DNA from: Plasmodium brasilianum
Lineage: Eukaryota; Apicomplexa; Aconoidasida; Haemosporida; Plasmodiidae
Direction of reading: 5' to 3'
Length of the DNA stretch: 64,000 bases
Assembly: GCF_023973825.1 (NCBI RefSeq)
Contig: NC_090118.1
Span: 404,501 to 468,500, forward strand
Below the pieces are notes generated by a model. It searched no databases. It was not told the DNA's origin and saw only the letters and a program-made list of their open reading frames with translations. How positions within the stretch are numbered: the first letter of the stretch is position 1; each line of letters starts with the position of its first letter. The position numbers were made by a program, and so were the translations under genes. Below are positions 49,101-59,128 of this stretch, piece by piece.

Positions 49101-50044
49101 CATAATCATCGTGTTTTTATTTATTATTGAGTAATATATAGAATTAAAAATGTTAAAGTAAAAATCGTTATAAATAAGCTTTTTAATAATGTAATTTACA
49201 CGTATTACATCAACTTTCAACATATTATATTTGCTATTGTTACATTTGAAAGGTGTACTACATTGCTTACTCCTTTTTCTATCAATGGAAAAATTACATG
49301 AAGTAAACTTATAAACACAATATATTGCATTCAAAAAGATTATTCCTTTTTTATTAATTTCATTAGTAACGTCCTTTTTTTTGTTACTAAGATAGACATC
49401 ATAATGCCTCCATCTTTCGGGCATATATATATTTTTTTTTTTTTCTCTCCAACACGCTCACATTTCTCATTAACACATACACATTTTTGTATGTTTCTTC
49501 TTACAGAATAAATGTATACATTTTTCTTGCTATCTAGTACAAGGGAATTTAGAAATGCGCAAAATTTTTTAATAAAAAAAGCATCAAAAAAAAAAGTTTC
49601 CTCATTGTGTGCATTTTTCCGTCTTTTCCTAATAATTGAACAAAAACGCCTGAACAAGTCATAAAGATACAGATATTTTTCCTTAATATCGTAATTGGAG
49701 TTTTTAATATTTATGTTAAAGAAGGATCTATTTAAAATCTCTTTTTCTATAAAACACACATTTTTGTTTAATTCGAAAGTGCCATGACGATTGTTTTGTT
49801 TTACGCAATGTTCTTTCCTAAATTTGCTGTTAATTTTTTTTCCTTTTTTTTTTAACTCATTAAAGCAGTTTTTTGTTCTGTTTTCATGTTTTATTATTTT
49901 TACATAGCTATTTTTTAATTTTAAGTTTTTCATATAAAATAATTCAAACGTAAATACATTTATAAAAACCTTTCGCAGTTTTACTAACTCTCTTTGTAAA
50001 TTATACTCATCATGTAGGTTAAGGGTGTTACTACTTTTGTGCAT
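44893..50044 (-). CDS. PCIF1: PCIF1/CAPAM-like mRNA cap adenosine N6-methyltransferase, frame break at poly(A)
   Basis: Exons 46098-50044, 45304-45707 and 44893-45028 give about 1495 residues. Exon 1 is open in one frame from 50044 to about 49445 and in another from about 49431 on. The switch falls at a 13-base T run (49432-49444). Identification rests on the C-terminal part: LIRYHTLIGNVNHAGLQ, ECFSSPFNAVLKKYC, DIDIFFGSSGDFF, then GAYEVNPPFDISLINKLI and LTFFLIIPFL. These match the PCIF1 catalytic region (GTGLQ, ECFASPLN, FGSRG, NPPF, FIVFIPEW). NPPF at 45510-45521 is the N6-adenine methyltransferase active-site motif. PCIF1 makes m6Am at the first transcribed nucleotide of capped mRNA. I see no WW domain, and the long N-terminal part is Lys/Asn/Cys-rich and parasite-specific. 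A ten-residue repeat (LSGNNISLDG) lies at 48430-48580. Confidence 0.83.
45755..45880. repeat. AGCAATGT/AGCAATGGATCA repeat in PCIF1-like intron 1
   Basis: Degenerate units of gtagcaat, ggagcaat and ggatcaat within the intron 45708-46097. The acceptor of that intron (cttag at 45708-45712 on the - strand) lies just beyond the array. Confidence 0.85.
48430..48585 (-). repeat. 30-base coding repeat (LSGNNISLDG) in the PCIF1-like protein
   Basis: Five to six in-frame 30-base units with mostly synonymous or conservative changes (NNISLDG, NNIIVNG, DSISVDG). It is a length-variable, probably disordered insertion in the N-terminal region. Confidence 0.93.
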
Positions 50045-51136
50045 TTTTTAATATGTCTTAAGAACTTTGCGAGTTACAATGAGTTTCAACAAGGGGTAGA
50101 ACAAACACATATGAGTGCTACGTTTCGTCAAAAGGGGGGATGTCGACATTCAACTTGCACTTTTTTCAATATACATTGCCTGTTCGGAATAGCTTCCTTC
50201 AATTTACATTGCCCGTTCAGAATATTTTCTCAATTCTAATTAACTGTTCAGAATAATTCGTTCGATCACGTTCACTTCTTTCCTTTTCTTTTCTTATTTT
50301 TCCCATCTTTACTCTTAAATTGCCAACTTCTCGCTTAGAAGTTCAGTATGTTATGCTATCGTATCTTCAATTCTATTTTTTTTAATTTGGTACTCAATGG
50401 GGGAATAATGTTGAAGGTGAAAACGCCAAAAAAAAAAAAAAAAAAGGAAACATATAAGTAGCTGTTATTGTAAAGCGTATTTTGCTCTACACATGTGCGT
50501 ACATGTGAGTATAAGTTTGTTTATATGTACGTAAAAGTGTGTTTGTATATTTGTATGTATAATTGTATGTATAACTGTATGTATAATTGTATGTATAACT
50601 GTATGTATAATTGTATGTATAATTGTATGTATAATTGTATGTATAATTGTATGTATAATTGTATGTATAACTGTATGTATAATTGTATGTATAACTGTAT
50701 GTATAATTGTATGTATAATTGTATGTATAATTGTATGTATAATTGTATGTATAATTGTATGTATAATTGTATGTATAATTGTATGTATAATTGTATGTAT
50801 AACTGTATGTGTAATTGTATGTATAATTGTATGTATAACTGTATGTATAATTGTAAGTATAATTGTATGTATAATTGTATGTATAACTGTATGTATAATT
50901 GTATGTATAATTGTATGTATAACTGTATGTACAATTGTATGTATAATTGTATGTATAACTGTATGTATAATTGTATGTATAATTGTATGTATAATTGTAT
51001 GTATATTTGTATCTATATTTGTATGTATGTATGTATATATATTTTTTTTTTTTTTTTGAGCTTTTGGTCACGCGACGCAGCAAAACTTTTTTTTCCTCTT
51101 TCCTCTGACTTTTTGCAAATCTGCTATTTGGCTCAT
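50045..51136. repeat. Divergent spacer with (TGTATGTATAAT)n minisatellite
   Basis: It lies between the PCIF1-like (-) and MDR-protein (+) start codons. The array at about 50545-51035 has some 40 units of 12 bases (tgtatgtataat, with aac variants). Because 12 is a multiple of three, both strands show long open frames of Tyr, Asn, Cys and Met. One runs into the MDR gene in frame. A T run (51041-51056) follows, some 80 bases before the MDR start. Confidence 0.93.
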
Positions 51137-52495
51137 ATGAGGGGAATTTTGCTGAAAGGAGTAAATAAGTTAGTCTTCAGCGACTGTTTGAAAAAACCTA
51201 TGTTAGAAAAAGGAAATCACTGTAGGGATGAAAACGACCTATTGATAAAAGTCTGCGCATCAGGTATTAATAGAATTGATATTTTAATAAAACAAAATAA
51301 ATATGCACATTTCCCAAGAAATAAATGTTTGGGAATAGAAATTAGTGGAATTATTGAAGAATCGAATTGTGAACGTTTTAAGAAAAATGATCGAGTTTGT
51401 TCCCTATTAAAATATAATGGATACTGTGAATATGTACTAGCTAATTCGAAGCATACCATGAAAATAGACAATAATACTACTATGTCAATGATCGAAGCTG
51501 CAAGTTTACCAGAGAGTTTCTTAACAGCGTACAAATTAATTTATTACATTGCAAGGTTTCCCTTAATTGGTCAGGATATTATCACGGGTGTGGAAAATAT
51601 AAATAAGAGGGGCAGAAGTGACGACGAATTTGATGGCAAGGGGATAGACGGAAGGGATGAGAAAGTTGATAGCGAGGGCATGAACAGAAGGGATGAGAAA
51701 GTTGATAGCGAGGGCATGAACAGAAGGGATGAGAAAGTTGATGGCAAGGGAATGGACAGAAAGGACAAGAAAGTTGATGGCGAGGGAATGGACTCACATA
51801 AACTAACTTCTCTTGATAAAGGAAACAGTGACAGAGGCCATCACTTCAAACAATTTGTCAAAGAAGAAAGAATAAAAAGCATCAACCGAATAACTGATAA
51901 CTACTTTCAAAATGAAGAAGTGAACGTTTTGGTTTATGGCTCTCTAAGCAGCGTTGGTATAAATTTATTACAGCTATTGAATTTTGAAAAAAAAAGGAAC
52001 ATACTAAAAATTAATAAAATTATTGCAGTTACATCAAATGAAGTGAAAGCCAAAAAAGCTCTAGAAGTAGGAGCGACTGATTACGTATTTCATAATAAAG
52101 AAAATTTTGTTGATAGTGTGTTAAATATAACAAAAAAAATTAATTTAATATTCGACTGTATCGGAAAGAGTATGTTTGAAAATAACATCAAAATATGTAC
52201 ATATGACACTGTCTGGATATTATATGGTTTATTAAGTGGAGCAAAGGTAAATAATTTTAATTTATTTCATTTAATAAATAAAAGAATTCTTTTACTTAAT
52301 ACTACTCTTTATGATAGATCCGATATATACAAGGAAGAGTTAATAAACTCTTTTCAATATAATTTATTCCCTCTCCTAAAACACAAAATTTTGAAACCCT
52401 ATATATATCAAGTGCTAGATATTGAGCAAGTGGAAAAGGCGCATTACATAATTGAAAACAATCTGAACATCGGCAAGGTCGTATGCCAATTTTGA
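51137..52495 (+). CDS. Quinone oxidoreductase-like MDR protein (PIG3/TP53I3 type)
   Basis: Single-exon gene of 452 residues from the ATG at 51137 (MRGILLKGVNKLVFSDC). Sequence upstream in the same frame is repeat-derived. The N-terminal GroES-like part shows LIKVCASGINRIDILIKQ, KCLGIEISGIIE and GYCEYVLANS, then AASLPESFLTAYKLIYY, the PIG3-type signature before the nucleotide-binding domain. The Rossmann part has VNVLVYGSLSSVGINLLQL, ATDYVF and INLIFDCIGKS. The end (DIEQVEKAHYIIENNLNIGKVV) matches the family. It lacks the zinc ligands of alcohol dehydrogenases, so NADPH-dependent quinone reduction is the likely chemistry. A hydrophilic insertion of about 90 residues with four 12-residue repeats (GMNRRDEKVDSE) splits the protein between the two domains. 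Confidence 0.87.
   Translation: MRGILLKGVNKLVFSDCLKKPMLEKGNHCRDENDLLIKVCASGINRIDILIKQNKYAHFPRNKCLGIEISGIIEESNCERFKKNDRVCSLLKYNGYCEYVLANSKHTMKIDNNTTMSMIEAASLPESFLTAYKLIYYIARFPLIGQDIITGVENINKRGRSDDEFDGKGIDGRDEKVDSEGMNRRDEKVDSEGMNRRDEKVDGKGMDRKDKKVDGEGMDSHKLTSLDKGNSDRGHHFKQFVKEERIKSINRITDNYFQNEEVNVLVYGSLSSVGINLLQLLNFEKKRNILKINKIIAVTSNEVKAKKALEVGATDYVFHNKENFVDSVLNITKKINLIFDCIGKSMFENNIKICTYDTVWILYGLLSGAKVNNFNLFHLINKRILLLNTTLYDRSDIYKEELINSFQYNLFPLLKHKILKPYIYQVLDIEQVEKAHYIIENNLNIGKVVCQF
51640..51795 (+). repeat. 36-base coding repeat (GMNRRDEKVDSE) in the MDR protein
   Basis: Four units in frame, residues about 168-218, with charge-conserving changes. It lies at the junction between catalytic and nucleotide-binding domains, where an insertion can be tolerated as a loop. 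Confidence 0.92.
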
Positions 52496-52958
52496 GAGTT
52501 CTCTTCTAGGTGCTCACTTTGTTGTGTCGGAAGGGTTATCATTTATCCGAATGATATGCGCACATACAAAATGTGGAAAAGTGCATGTATATATGTACAT
52601 TCATGTATGTACAAGTATATGTGCATGTATATATATATATGTGCGCAGCTCATTTTCGCGTTCTTTTTCTATTTTTTTAATTCCCCGAAAATCAACTTCA
52701 AATCTAACATACCTTTTTTAACGAGTCCCTTTGTGTCATTTAACAACATTACATACATATGTGCTCATGCATATGTATATGCATACAAGTATACTCCCAC
52801 TTCTTACATATCACGCGCGCAGCAACTTTCCATTATGGCGATCATGAACTAACAAAACGTTTTCCCTCTTTCATTTTTTCGCGTGTACCGTCAAAATTGC
52901 GTTAATTTTTTTTTTTTTTTTTTTTTAATTTCGCTGAATATATATTAACTTGTTCATA

Positions 52959-53005
<47 letters not shown>

Positions 53006-53100
53006 CCTACCTCTGGCCCTACTTGCTGACGTACTTACCATTTTTGAGACTTCCTATTTATGAGCTTTATTTTTTTTTTTTAAAACAGTACAAAAACAAT
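52496..53100. other. Intergenic, 0.6 kb, between + strand genes
   Basis: No gene seen. It contains TATGTACATG microsatellite DNA (52585-52645), a poly(T) run at 52907-52926, a (TA)n patch at 52958-52974 and a 29-base T run at 52977-53005 upstream of MED7. Confidence 0.65.
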
Positions 53101-53883
53101 ATGACGGAAAAATACGTTTCAGGGTACCCTCCTCCCCCGTATTACTACAAAGAGTACGCAGATGTAGGCTCCGATATAAACAGATTAATTGAAACAAACA
53201 GAAGTACGAAGGAAAATAATCAATCTGAGGATGGTAAACATCCCTGTTTTATAAAACAAATTCAGGAAATGTATGATGTGTATGATATTAATAAAAATGT
53301 AAATGTGAAATTGATTGAAGCCGATAGCTCGTACATAAAAGAAAAATATGATGAAAATAAATGTAAACTCTTATTTGGTCGACCCCCACCTATAGCTTTA
53401 AAAAATAATTATAGTTCTTTTGGCTTAAATTATAATACTGAAAGAGTAATTGAAGAATTGGAACCAGACGAATTGTTATATGATGAAAAAAAAAATTTAA
53501 AAGAAGAATTTATTAGATTATATAAAATGTATAAAGACTGTTTTTTTAATTTATTTGACGACATAGTGAACAGTAGAAAAGATGATAAAACCAAAATAAA
53601 AAATTTAATAAAAGTGCATATAAATTTATTTCATATACTAGCTAAATTAAGATATTATCAAAGCATTAATAACATAATAAATGTGTTAAAAGTACAGCTA
53701 AAAAGAAGACAAATAGCAATTGATAAGATGAAAATAAGTCTGCTAAATGTTTATGATTACATAAATTTTGTTCAGACAAATTTCTCAAAAAGTAGGATGA
53801 TTAAAAGGGGGAAAAAGGGGGTCACTAAAAAAGGAAAAAAATTGAAAACTAAAAAAGAAAAAAGTCAAAGGATGGAAAGTTGA
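53101..53883 (+). CDS. MED7: Mediator complex subunit 7 (MED7)
   Basis: Single-exon gene of 260 residues from the ATG at 53101 (MTEKYVSGYPPPPYYYKEYA). The open frame continues upstream, but MED7 proteins begin close to the PPPPYY motif. Other family features are FGRPPPIAL, SFGLNYNTERVIEELEPDEL, a helix ELxxLY-like (EEFIRLYKMYKDCFFNLFDD), and KIKNLIKVHINLFHILAKLR followed by LKVQLKRRQIAIDKM, matching the MED7 helices that pair with MED21. A Lys-rich tail closes it. MED7 is in the middle module of Mediator, linking transcription factors to RNA polymerase II in the nucleus. Confidence 0.9.
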   Translation: MTEKYVSGYPPPPYYYKEYADVGSDINRLIETNRSTKENNQSEDGKHPCFIKQIQEMYDVYDINKNVNVKLIEADSSYIKEKYDENKCKLLFGRPPPIALKNNYSSFGLNYNTERVIEELEPDELLYDEKKNLKEEFIRLYKMYKDCFFNLFDDIVNSRKDDKTKIKNLIKVHINLFHILAKLRYYQSINNIINVLKVQLKRRQIAIDKMKISLLNVYDYINFVQTNFSKSRMIKRGKKGVTKKGKKLKTKKEKSQRMES

Positions 53884-54460
53884 TGAAGCTATGGAAAAAT
53901 TTCAGCAGTGCTTTTAGGGATGTAGATAATTTATATGTTACATAAACGTTAGCACCATACTTAATGTCGATGTGTAGTTGTCACACCCCCATTATTATTC
54001 CGACGCAAATATAGCTCCAAAAAATAATAAAAAATAATAAAAAATAATAAAAAATAATAAAAAATAAAAAAAATAAAAAAAATAAAAAAAGTAAAAAAAG
54101 TAAAAAAAGTAAAAAAAGTAAAAAAAGTAAAAAAAGTAAAAAAAGTAAAAAAAGTAAAAAAAGTAAAAAAAGTAAAAAAAATAAAGTAATTATAACTGCA
54201 ATTGTGACTACAAATAAAACTGCTATACTTTAATCCCCCTAACCTTATCCTTTTTTTTTTTTTTTCGTTTCCCCCCACTTTACATTTTACACATTTTACT
54301 AACATATACTAATCGTTCGAAAATAATAAAACTTCGGAACATATGTTTATGTATATGTTCATTTTTTTTTTTTTTTTACAAAATGGAAGTGTGGACACAA
54401 ATGAGGAAAAGGAGGAGGGCACTTACATTTCCTTATATTCAATAGCGAGTATTATCAAAA
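53884..54460. repeat. Convergent spacer with (AAAAAAGT)n array
   Basis: It lies between the MED7 (+) and uL4m (-) 3' ends. The array runs from about 54017 to 54185: aaaaataat units, then aaaaaaagt units. Both strands have homopolymer-rich flanks. No gene was seen. Confidence 0.85.
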
Positions 54461-57109
54461 TTAATATTTTTTTAAATTGTCAAAGTTTTCCTCGTCCAAT
54501 GCCATGTCTTCGTCTTCATCCGCATCGTTATCCGAGTCCTCACTTCGTCCTTCTTCATCTTCGGGTTCTCTTTCTCCATTGCCCAAAGTGTTTTCATCAG
54601 TTATCATTTCATCGTCCTTATCTTTGTCTTCCAGTTCCTTAGTTTTTTTTTCTGAAAAATTATTTTCAAAAATGGGAGTATATAAATATATATATATATA
54701 TATATCTGCAGTTGCAGGGAAGTCGCTCTTTTGTGCTTACTTGTACATGTAAATGTACATATACACACACGAGGTGCTACTATGAGCATGTAATTTTCTT
54801 TCATATTGGAGCAAAGGAAAAGCAAATATCACAAATGCGCTATTTTGGATGTATACACATGGTAAGAAGGCATAACAACAGTTTGTCATGTTAGCAAAAT
54901 TACAAATGTATTAGAGAATAAAAAATGTGCGCTCAAACGGTGCTGATGTGTACATGCCGTAGGGGAAAAGTTGTACTGTACAGAGAAGCACCAAATGGGT
55001 TAACAAAACCAAATCAACAGGTGATTCCCCCCAATAAAAAATTTCTACCATTTTTATCCACTTTGTTTTATTCGTTCTGTTTTACTCACTTTGTTTTATT
55101 CGTTCTGTTTTACTCACTTTGTTTTATTCATTTTGTTTTACTCATTTTGTTTTACTCATTTTGTTTTACTCATTTTGTTTTACTCATTTTGTTTTACTCA
55201 TTTTGTTTTACTCATTTTGTTTTACTCATTTTGTTTTACTCACTTTGTTTTACTCACTTTGTTTTACTCATTTTGTTTTACTCATTTTGTTTTACTCATT
55301 TTGTTTTACTCACTTTGTTTTACTCACTTTGTTTTATTCATTTTGTTTTACTCACTTAATTTTCTTTATTTTATTGTTTTTTTTTTAATTTCCTAATTAC
55401 CTCTTAATTCCCACAAGGGGGTGGACAGATCAGAAATGTAACCCAAACACTCATCGTCATGTAATATTTCATCAACCAAGGGAAAATTTCCTTCGCTGTC
55501 GTCATATACGTTATCAACTTCTTTGTCTACATTAAATAAGTACTCATACCTAATATATTCTGGAGGGGGGTCGTTGCATTGAAATTTAGTTAAGATAAAA
55601 TTTTTGTAAGGATCATGTTTTTTAACTTTCAAAGGACCCTTGAGATCACTAGACCATTTCCATTCTTGAATTCTTTTTTTTAAAGCATCTTTATCAAAAT
55701 AGGAGAATTGATTTCTTTTTTTTTTTTCTAGCCAAAAAATATTCCAATTTTTCACTTTCTGAGGTTTAGGAGCTTTGGAATTATCTGGAGTTGCATATGT
55801 AGGTAGCCATTTCATTTTATAAGGATAAATTTTCAATTCATACATAATATTTTTTAAAGCTTTATAAGTAAATACAACATATCTGTATTTTAATAAATTA
55901 TATATATTAACCCCTTCAACATTCTCTCTTTTTATACTAGCTATATTTGCACAAGCCCATGCAAAATTATCATTCATATCTGTTTTCCCTTCATGTACTA
56001 GTAAAGCACTATTACAATTTGTCCCTAAAATATTTCGTAAATATTTCACTGTATATTTTGTTTTATGTGACTTAACTAAAAAATGGTCGACAACTTTAAT
56101 TTGGTCTTGTGCAAATTTAGCTGATAAAAGAATTTTCATCCCTTTCCATAGAAGTTTTCTATTAATTTTTGTTCTTTGATCAAATGGCCGTATAGGATGA
56201 TTCTTAACTCCTAAATACCTACCACATGTTTTTCTCCAATTCATTCTTGCTTTTCCACTTTTTTTTTGACTTCTATATTTTTTTGTACTTCCTGGCCATT
56301 CCCATTTATATAACTGCATTCTTTCAGTATATCCTGCTAATGCTGATCTATAAAAATAATAACACTTGTGTAATATGTCTGATCTTATTGGCAAACCGAA
56401 TATATCATTTGGCACCGAGATGTATTTTACATTACAATTACCATCTTGTTGATCATGATGATTTCCATTTTCTTCGTCCTGTTTATCAGTCTCAAATTTA
56501 TATATAGGTATCTCTAACTTACTGTTAAATCCAACAGCAGGGAACGTCCAATTATTTCTCATTAAAGTTTTAATGTCTATAATACATCCTGGTCTTCTTA
56601 TAATAGGGTCGTCATTAATATCCGCATAATGCTTTGGCCTTTCGAATATGAATTTATATTCATCTGGAATTTTTTTTTTTTTTTTTCCTGTCTTGGTCAG
56701 AAATTTCTTCGACATTTTTCTTACTACACCTCAATTCGTCGTTCCCAAGTTCCTCCATTTTTTCATTATCATATTCGTCATAATGTACTCTCCTGGTATT
56801 ATCAAAATTATAACTATTATTTTTATCCTCTTGCTTTTTATAAATGTCGTTCTCAATGCTGTTTTCCATTCTTTTCAGCAGTTTTAAATCTGCTTTTTTT
56901 ATTCTTTCAAATAAATTACCTGAAGTGGTCAGGTTTTTTTTTTTCTCATCAAAATTAGCTATTTTTTCATTTTGTGTGTGCACTTTACTTAATTTATCTC
57001 TTACATTAAATGTTCGTAATTTGCGTTTTTGAAAAGTTTCTGTACAGGAATAACTTACTATGTTAACAAGTTTTTCTTCTAAACATGTCCTCTTAATCTT
57101 CAAAAACAT
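54461..57109 (-). CDS. MRPL4: Mitochondrial ribosomal protein L4 (uL4m), two exons, frame break at poly(A)
   Basis: Exon 1 (55401-57109) and exon 2 (54461-54651) total about 633 residues. Exon 1 changes frame near a 17-base T run (56670-56686). The upstream frame (MFLKIKRTCLEEKLVNIVSY) has a basic N-terminus that fits mitochondrial import. The downstream frame carries the uL4 fold: VPNDIFGLPIRSDILHKCYY, then KWEWPGSTKKYRSQKKSGKA and KNHPIRPFDQRTKINRKLLW, the family KGTGRAR and RGGG-like rRNA-binding loop region. KMLLSAKF-type and VVDHFLVKSHKTK helices follow. Bacterial L4 has about 200 residues, so both ends are extended. Exon 2 is an acidic tail (MITDENTLGNGEREPEDEEG). In the ribosome uL4 lines the exit tunnel. 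Either one lost or two added A residues would restore a single frame. Confidence 0.85.
55060..55372. repeat. TTTTGTTTTACTCA 14-base repeat in the uL4m intron
   Basis: About 20 units of ttttgttttactca or its c/g variants (ctttgttttactca, ttctgttttactca) occupy the intron 54652-55400. Confidence 0.95.
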
Positions 57110-58237
57110 CCTTGTATAATGTGCTCTCCTTTTTTTCGAAAAATTAATTGCATGGTTATATTATTCTAGGAAAGGTACACATAGTTCACTGTAACAAAAC
57201 AAAATTCAGTTTCCACAAAAAAAGGATAAACGTGGTACTTTCACCGAATAATGCAATTCCTCTTTTAAGGAAAGGGTTTTTCGTCCTCTCCTTTACTGTT
57301 ATTTGTATATATGTACGTATGTATGTATATATGTACGTATGTATGTATATATGTATGTATATATGTATATATGTACGTATATATGTATGTATATATGTAT
57401 GTATATATGTATGTATATATGTATGTATATATGTATGTATATATGTACGTATGTATGTATGTATATATGTATGTATATATGTATGTATGTATATATGTAC
57501 GTATGTATGTATGTATATATGTATGTATATATGTATGTATGTATGTATATATGTATGTATATATGTACGTATGTATGTATGTATATATGTATGTATATAT
57601 GTACGTATGTATGTATGTATATATGTATGTATATATGTATGTATGTATGTATTCATGTATACATGCGTGTATTTACGCATATATTCATATATACATAATA
57701 CATGTGCATACAACGGTAACAACTGTGTATGACAAACAGTGTTACAAGCAAAATGCACTAAACTTGGAAAGAGACTTCCAAAAGAATATCAATTATTTTT
57801 TGTTTATTATAAGATCAGTTATATCACGCGTTTGAAATAGTCTTGTAATTTTTTTTTTTTTTTTTTAAATAAAATCGTGGAATAATTAGCCATAAAAAAA
57901 AAAAAAATAATAATTAAATAACCACACGTGTAAAATATATATAAAAATAAATTTGTACGCATATATATGTAAGCGTGTATGTTTTTTTTTTTTCTTATTT
58001 TTCTTATTTTTATTTTTTTTGTTTTTTATTTTTTTTGTTTTTTATTTTTTTTATTATTTATTTTTGTTTGTCCGCGTTCCTATTTTTACTACCTTTGAGT
58101 AACAGAAATAACAGGATAATCCCATCTCGAAAGAACGTTAATTTTGCAGTTATTCAAATTTTTTTACTTTCCATTTAAAGAAAACAATACCAATAACATT
58201 TCGTAAAAACACAATGCTCTTTCGGTGAAGAAGTGTA
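57110..58237. repeat. Divergent spacer with (TATGTATATATG)n array
   Basis: It lies between uL4m (-) and the small + gene. The array at about 57305-57655 mixes tatgtatatatg and tacgtatg units. A T-rich block (57980-58070) precedes the next gene. Long frames on both strands are repeat artefacts. Confidence 0.9.
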
Positions 58238-59128
58238 ATGATGGGTCTCTTTCAAATTAGTAAGAGATTCATTTATTGGCCTCCAAAAAATAAAATAAGG
58301 ACAATAAAGGTAAGGTAGTCCATAAACCATTTCATTTGATAACTACACAAAAATGAGTACACACATATGTATGTTGGCATGTTTGTATACGTGCATATTG
58401 ACATGTACAAGATCGTGCATTTTAGTTATCCTGTCGTAATAGTCAAGTTTTACGCAAACACATGCACATAAGCCTACACATATTTTATTTGTCAGTTCCC
58501 TTCTGGTAAAAGAAGTTTTATTTTTATTGGTAAAAGAGATGAAGATGGAAAAGATGAGCCAGTGTTATGTTTCGTTGACAAGTAAACAATGTCAAAAGTA
58601 AATGCGGGCGTAGAAATATAGTGCGCGCAGAACTGTGGACAAAGAGCACATGTGTATGTATGTGTATGTGTATGTATGTGTATGTATGTACGTATGTATG
58701 TGTATGTGTATGTATGTACGTATGTATGTGTATGTGTATGTATGTATGTGTATGCATGTACGTATGTATGTACGTATGTATGTGTGTATATGAACGTACA
58801 CTTTTGCCTTATCATTCCTAACGTTTACGTTTCACTGCTTAGCCAGAACCACAAATTGACATGGTTCAACGAAGAGGAAGTTTTAAATTTTGAGAAACTG
58901 GTAAGTTATATGCATAATATAAGTACATGCCTATATGCTCATGCACATTTATCCCCGTTCACACATATATTTTTGTTCTTTTTGATCAACCTATATTCGT
59001 GTTCCACCTTCCCGTTGCAGATGCCTCGGATAGACAGTTACTTCTCGTTATATTTAGAAAAAGCAAAAAGAGTTATTGAACAAAACATGGTATTAAAAGA
59101 AGAATTGAACAAATCTTTTCACGAGTAA
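58238..59128 (+). CDS. Small conserved-looking protein, unknown, four exons
   Basis: Exons 58238-58309, 58496-58581, 58843-58900 and 59021-59128 join in phase to 107 residues. All four junctions have good sites (aaag|gtaagg, ttgtcag, gttgcag, ctg|gtaagt), which is the main evidence for a gene. The protein starts MMGLFQISKRFIYWPPKNKI, a basic amphipathic N-terminus that could be a mitochondrial presequence. It continues SGKRSFIFIGKRDEDGK and LTWFNEEEVLNFEKL, and ends in a helix (YLEKAKRVIEQNMVLKEEL). I do not recognise the family. A mitochondrial site would be a guess from the N-terminus. Intron 2 holds the TATGTGTATG array. Confidence 0.72.
58652..58795. repeat. TATGTGTATG/TACGTATG microsatellite in an intron
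   Basis: Mixed units of gtatgtgt and gtacgtat within the intron 58582-58842 of the small four-exon gene. Confidence 0.9.

Noticed and set aside
57148..57835. Long frames on both strands between uL4m and the next gene, including one starting MHGYIILGKVH
   Set aside because: More than half of each frame is the TATGTATATATG array. The non-repeat start has no recognisable content or splice support.
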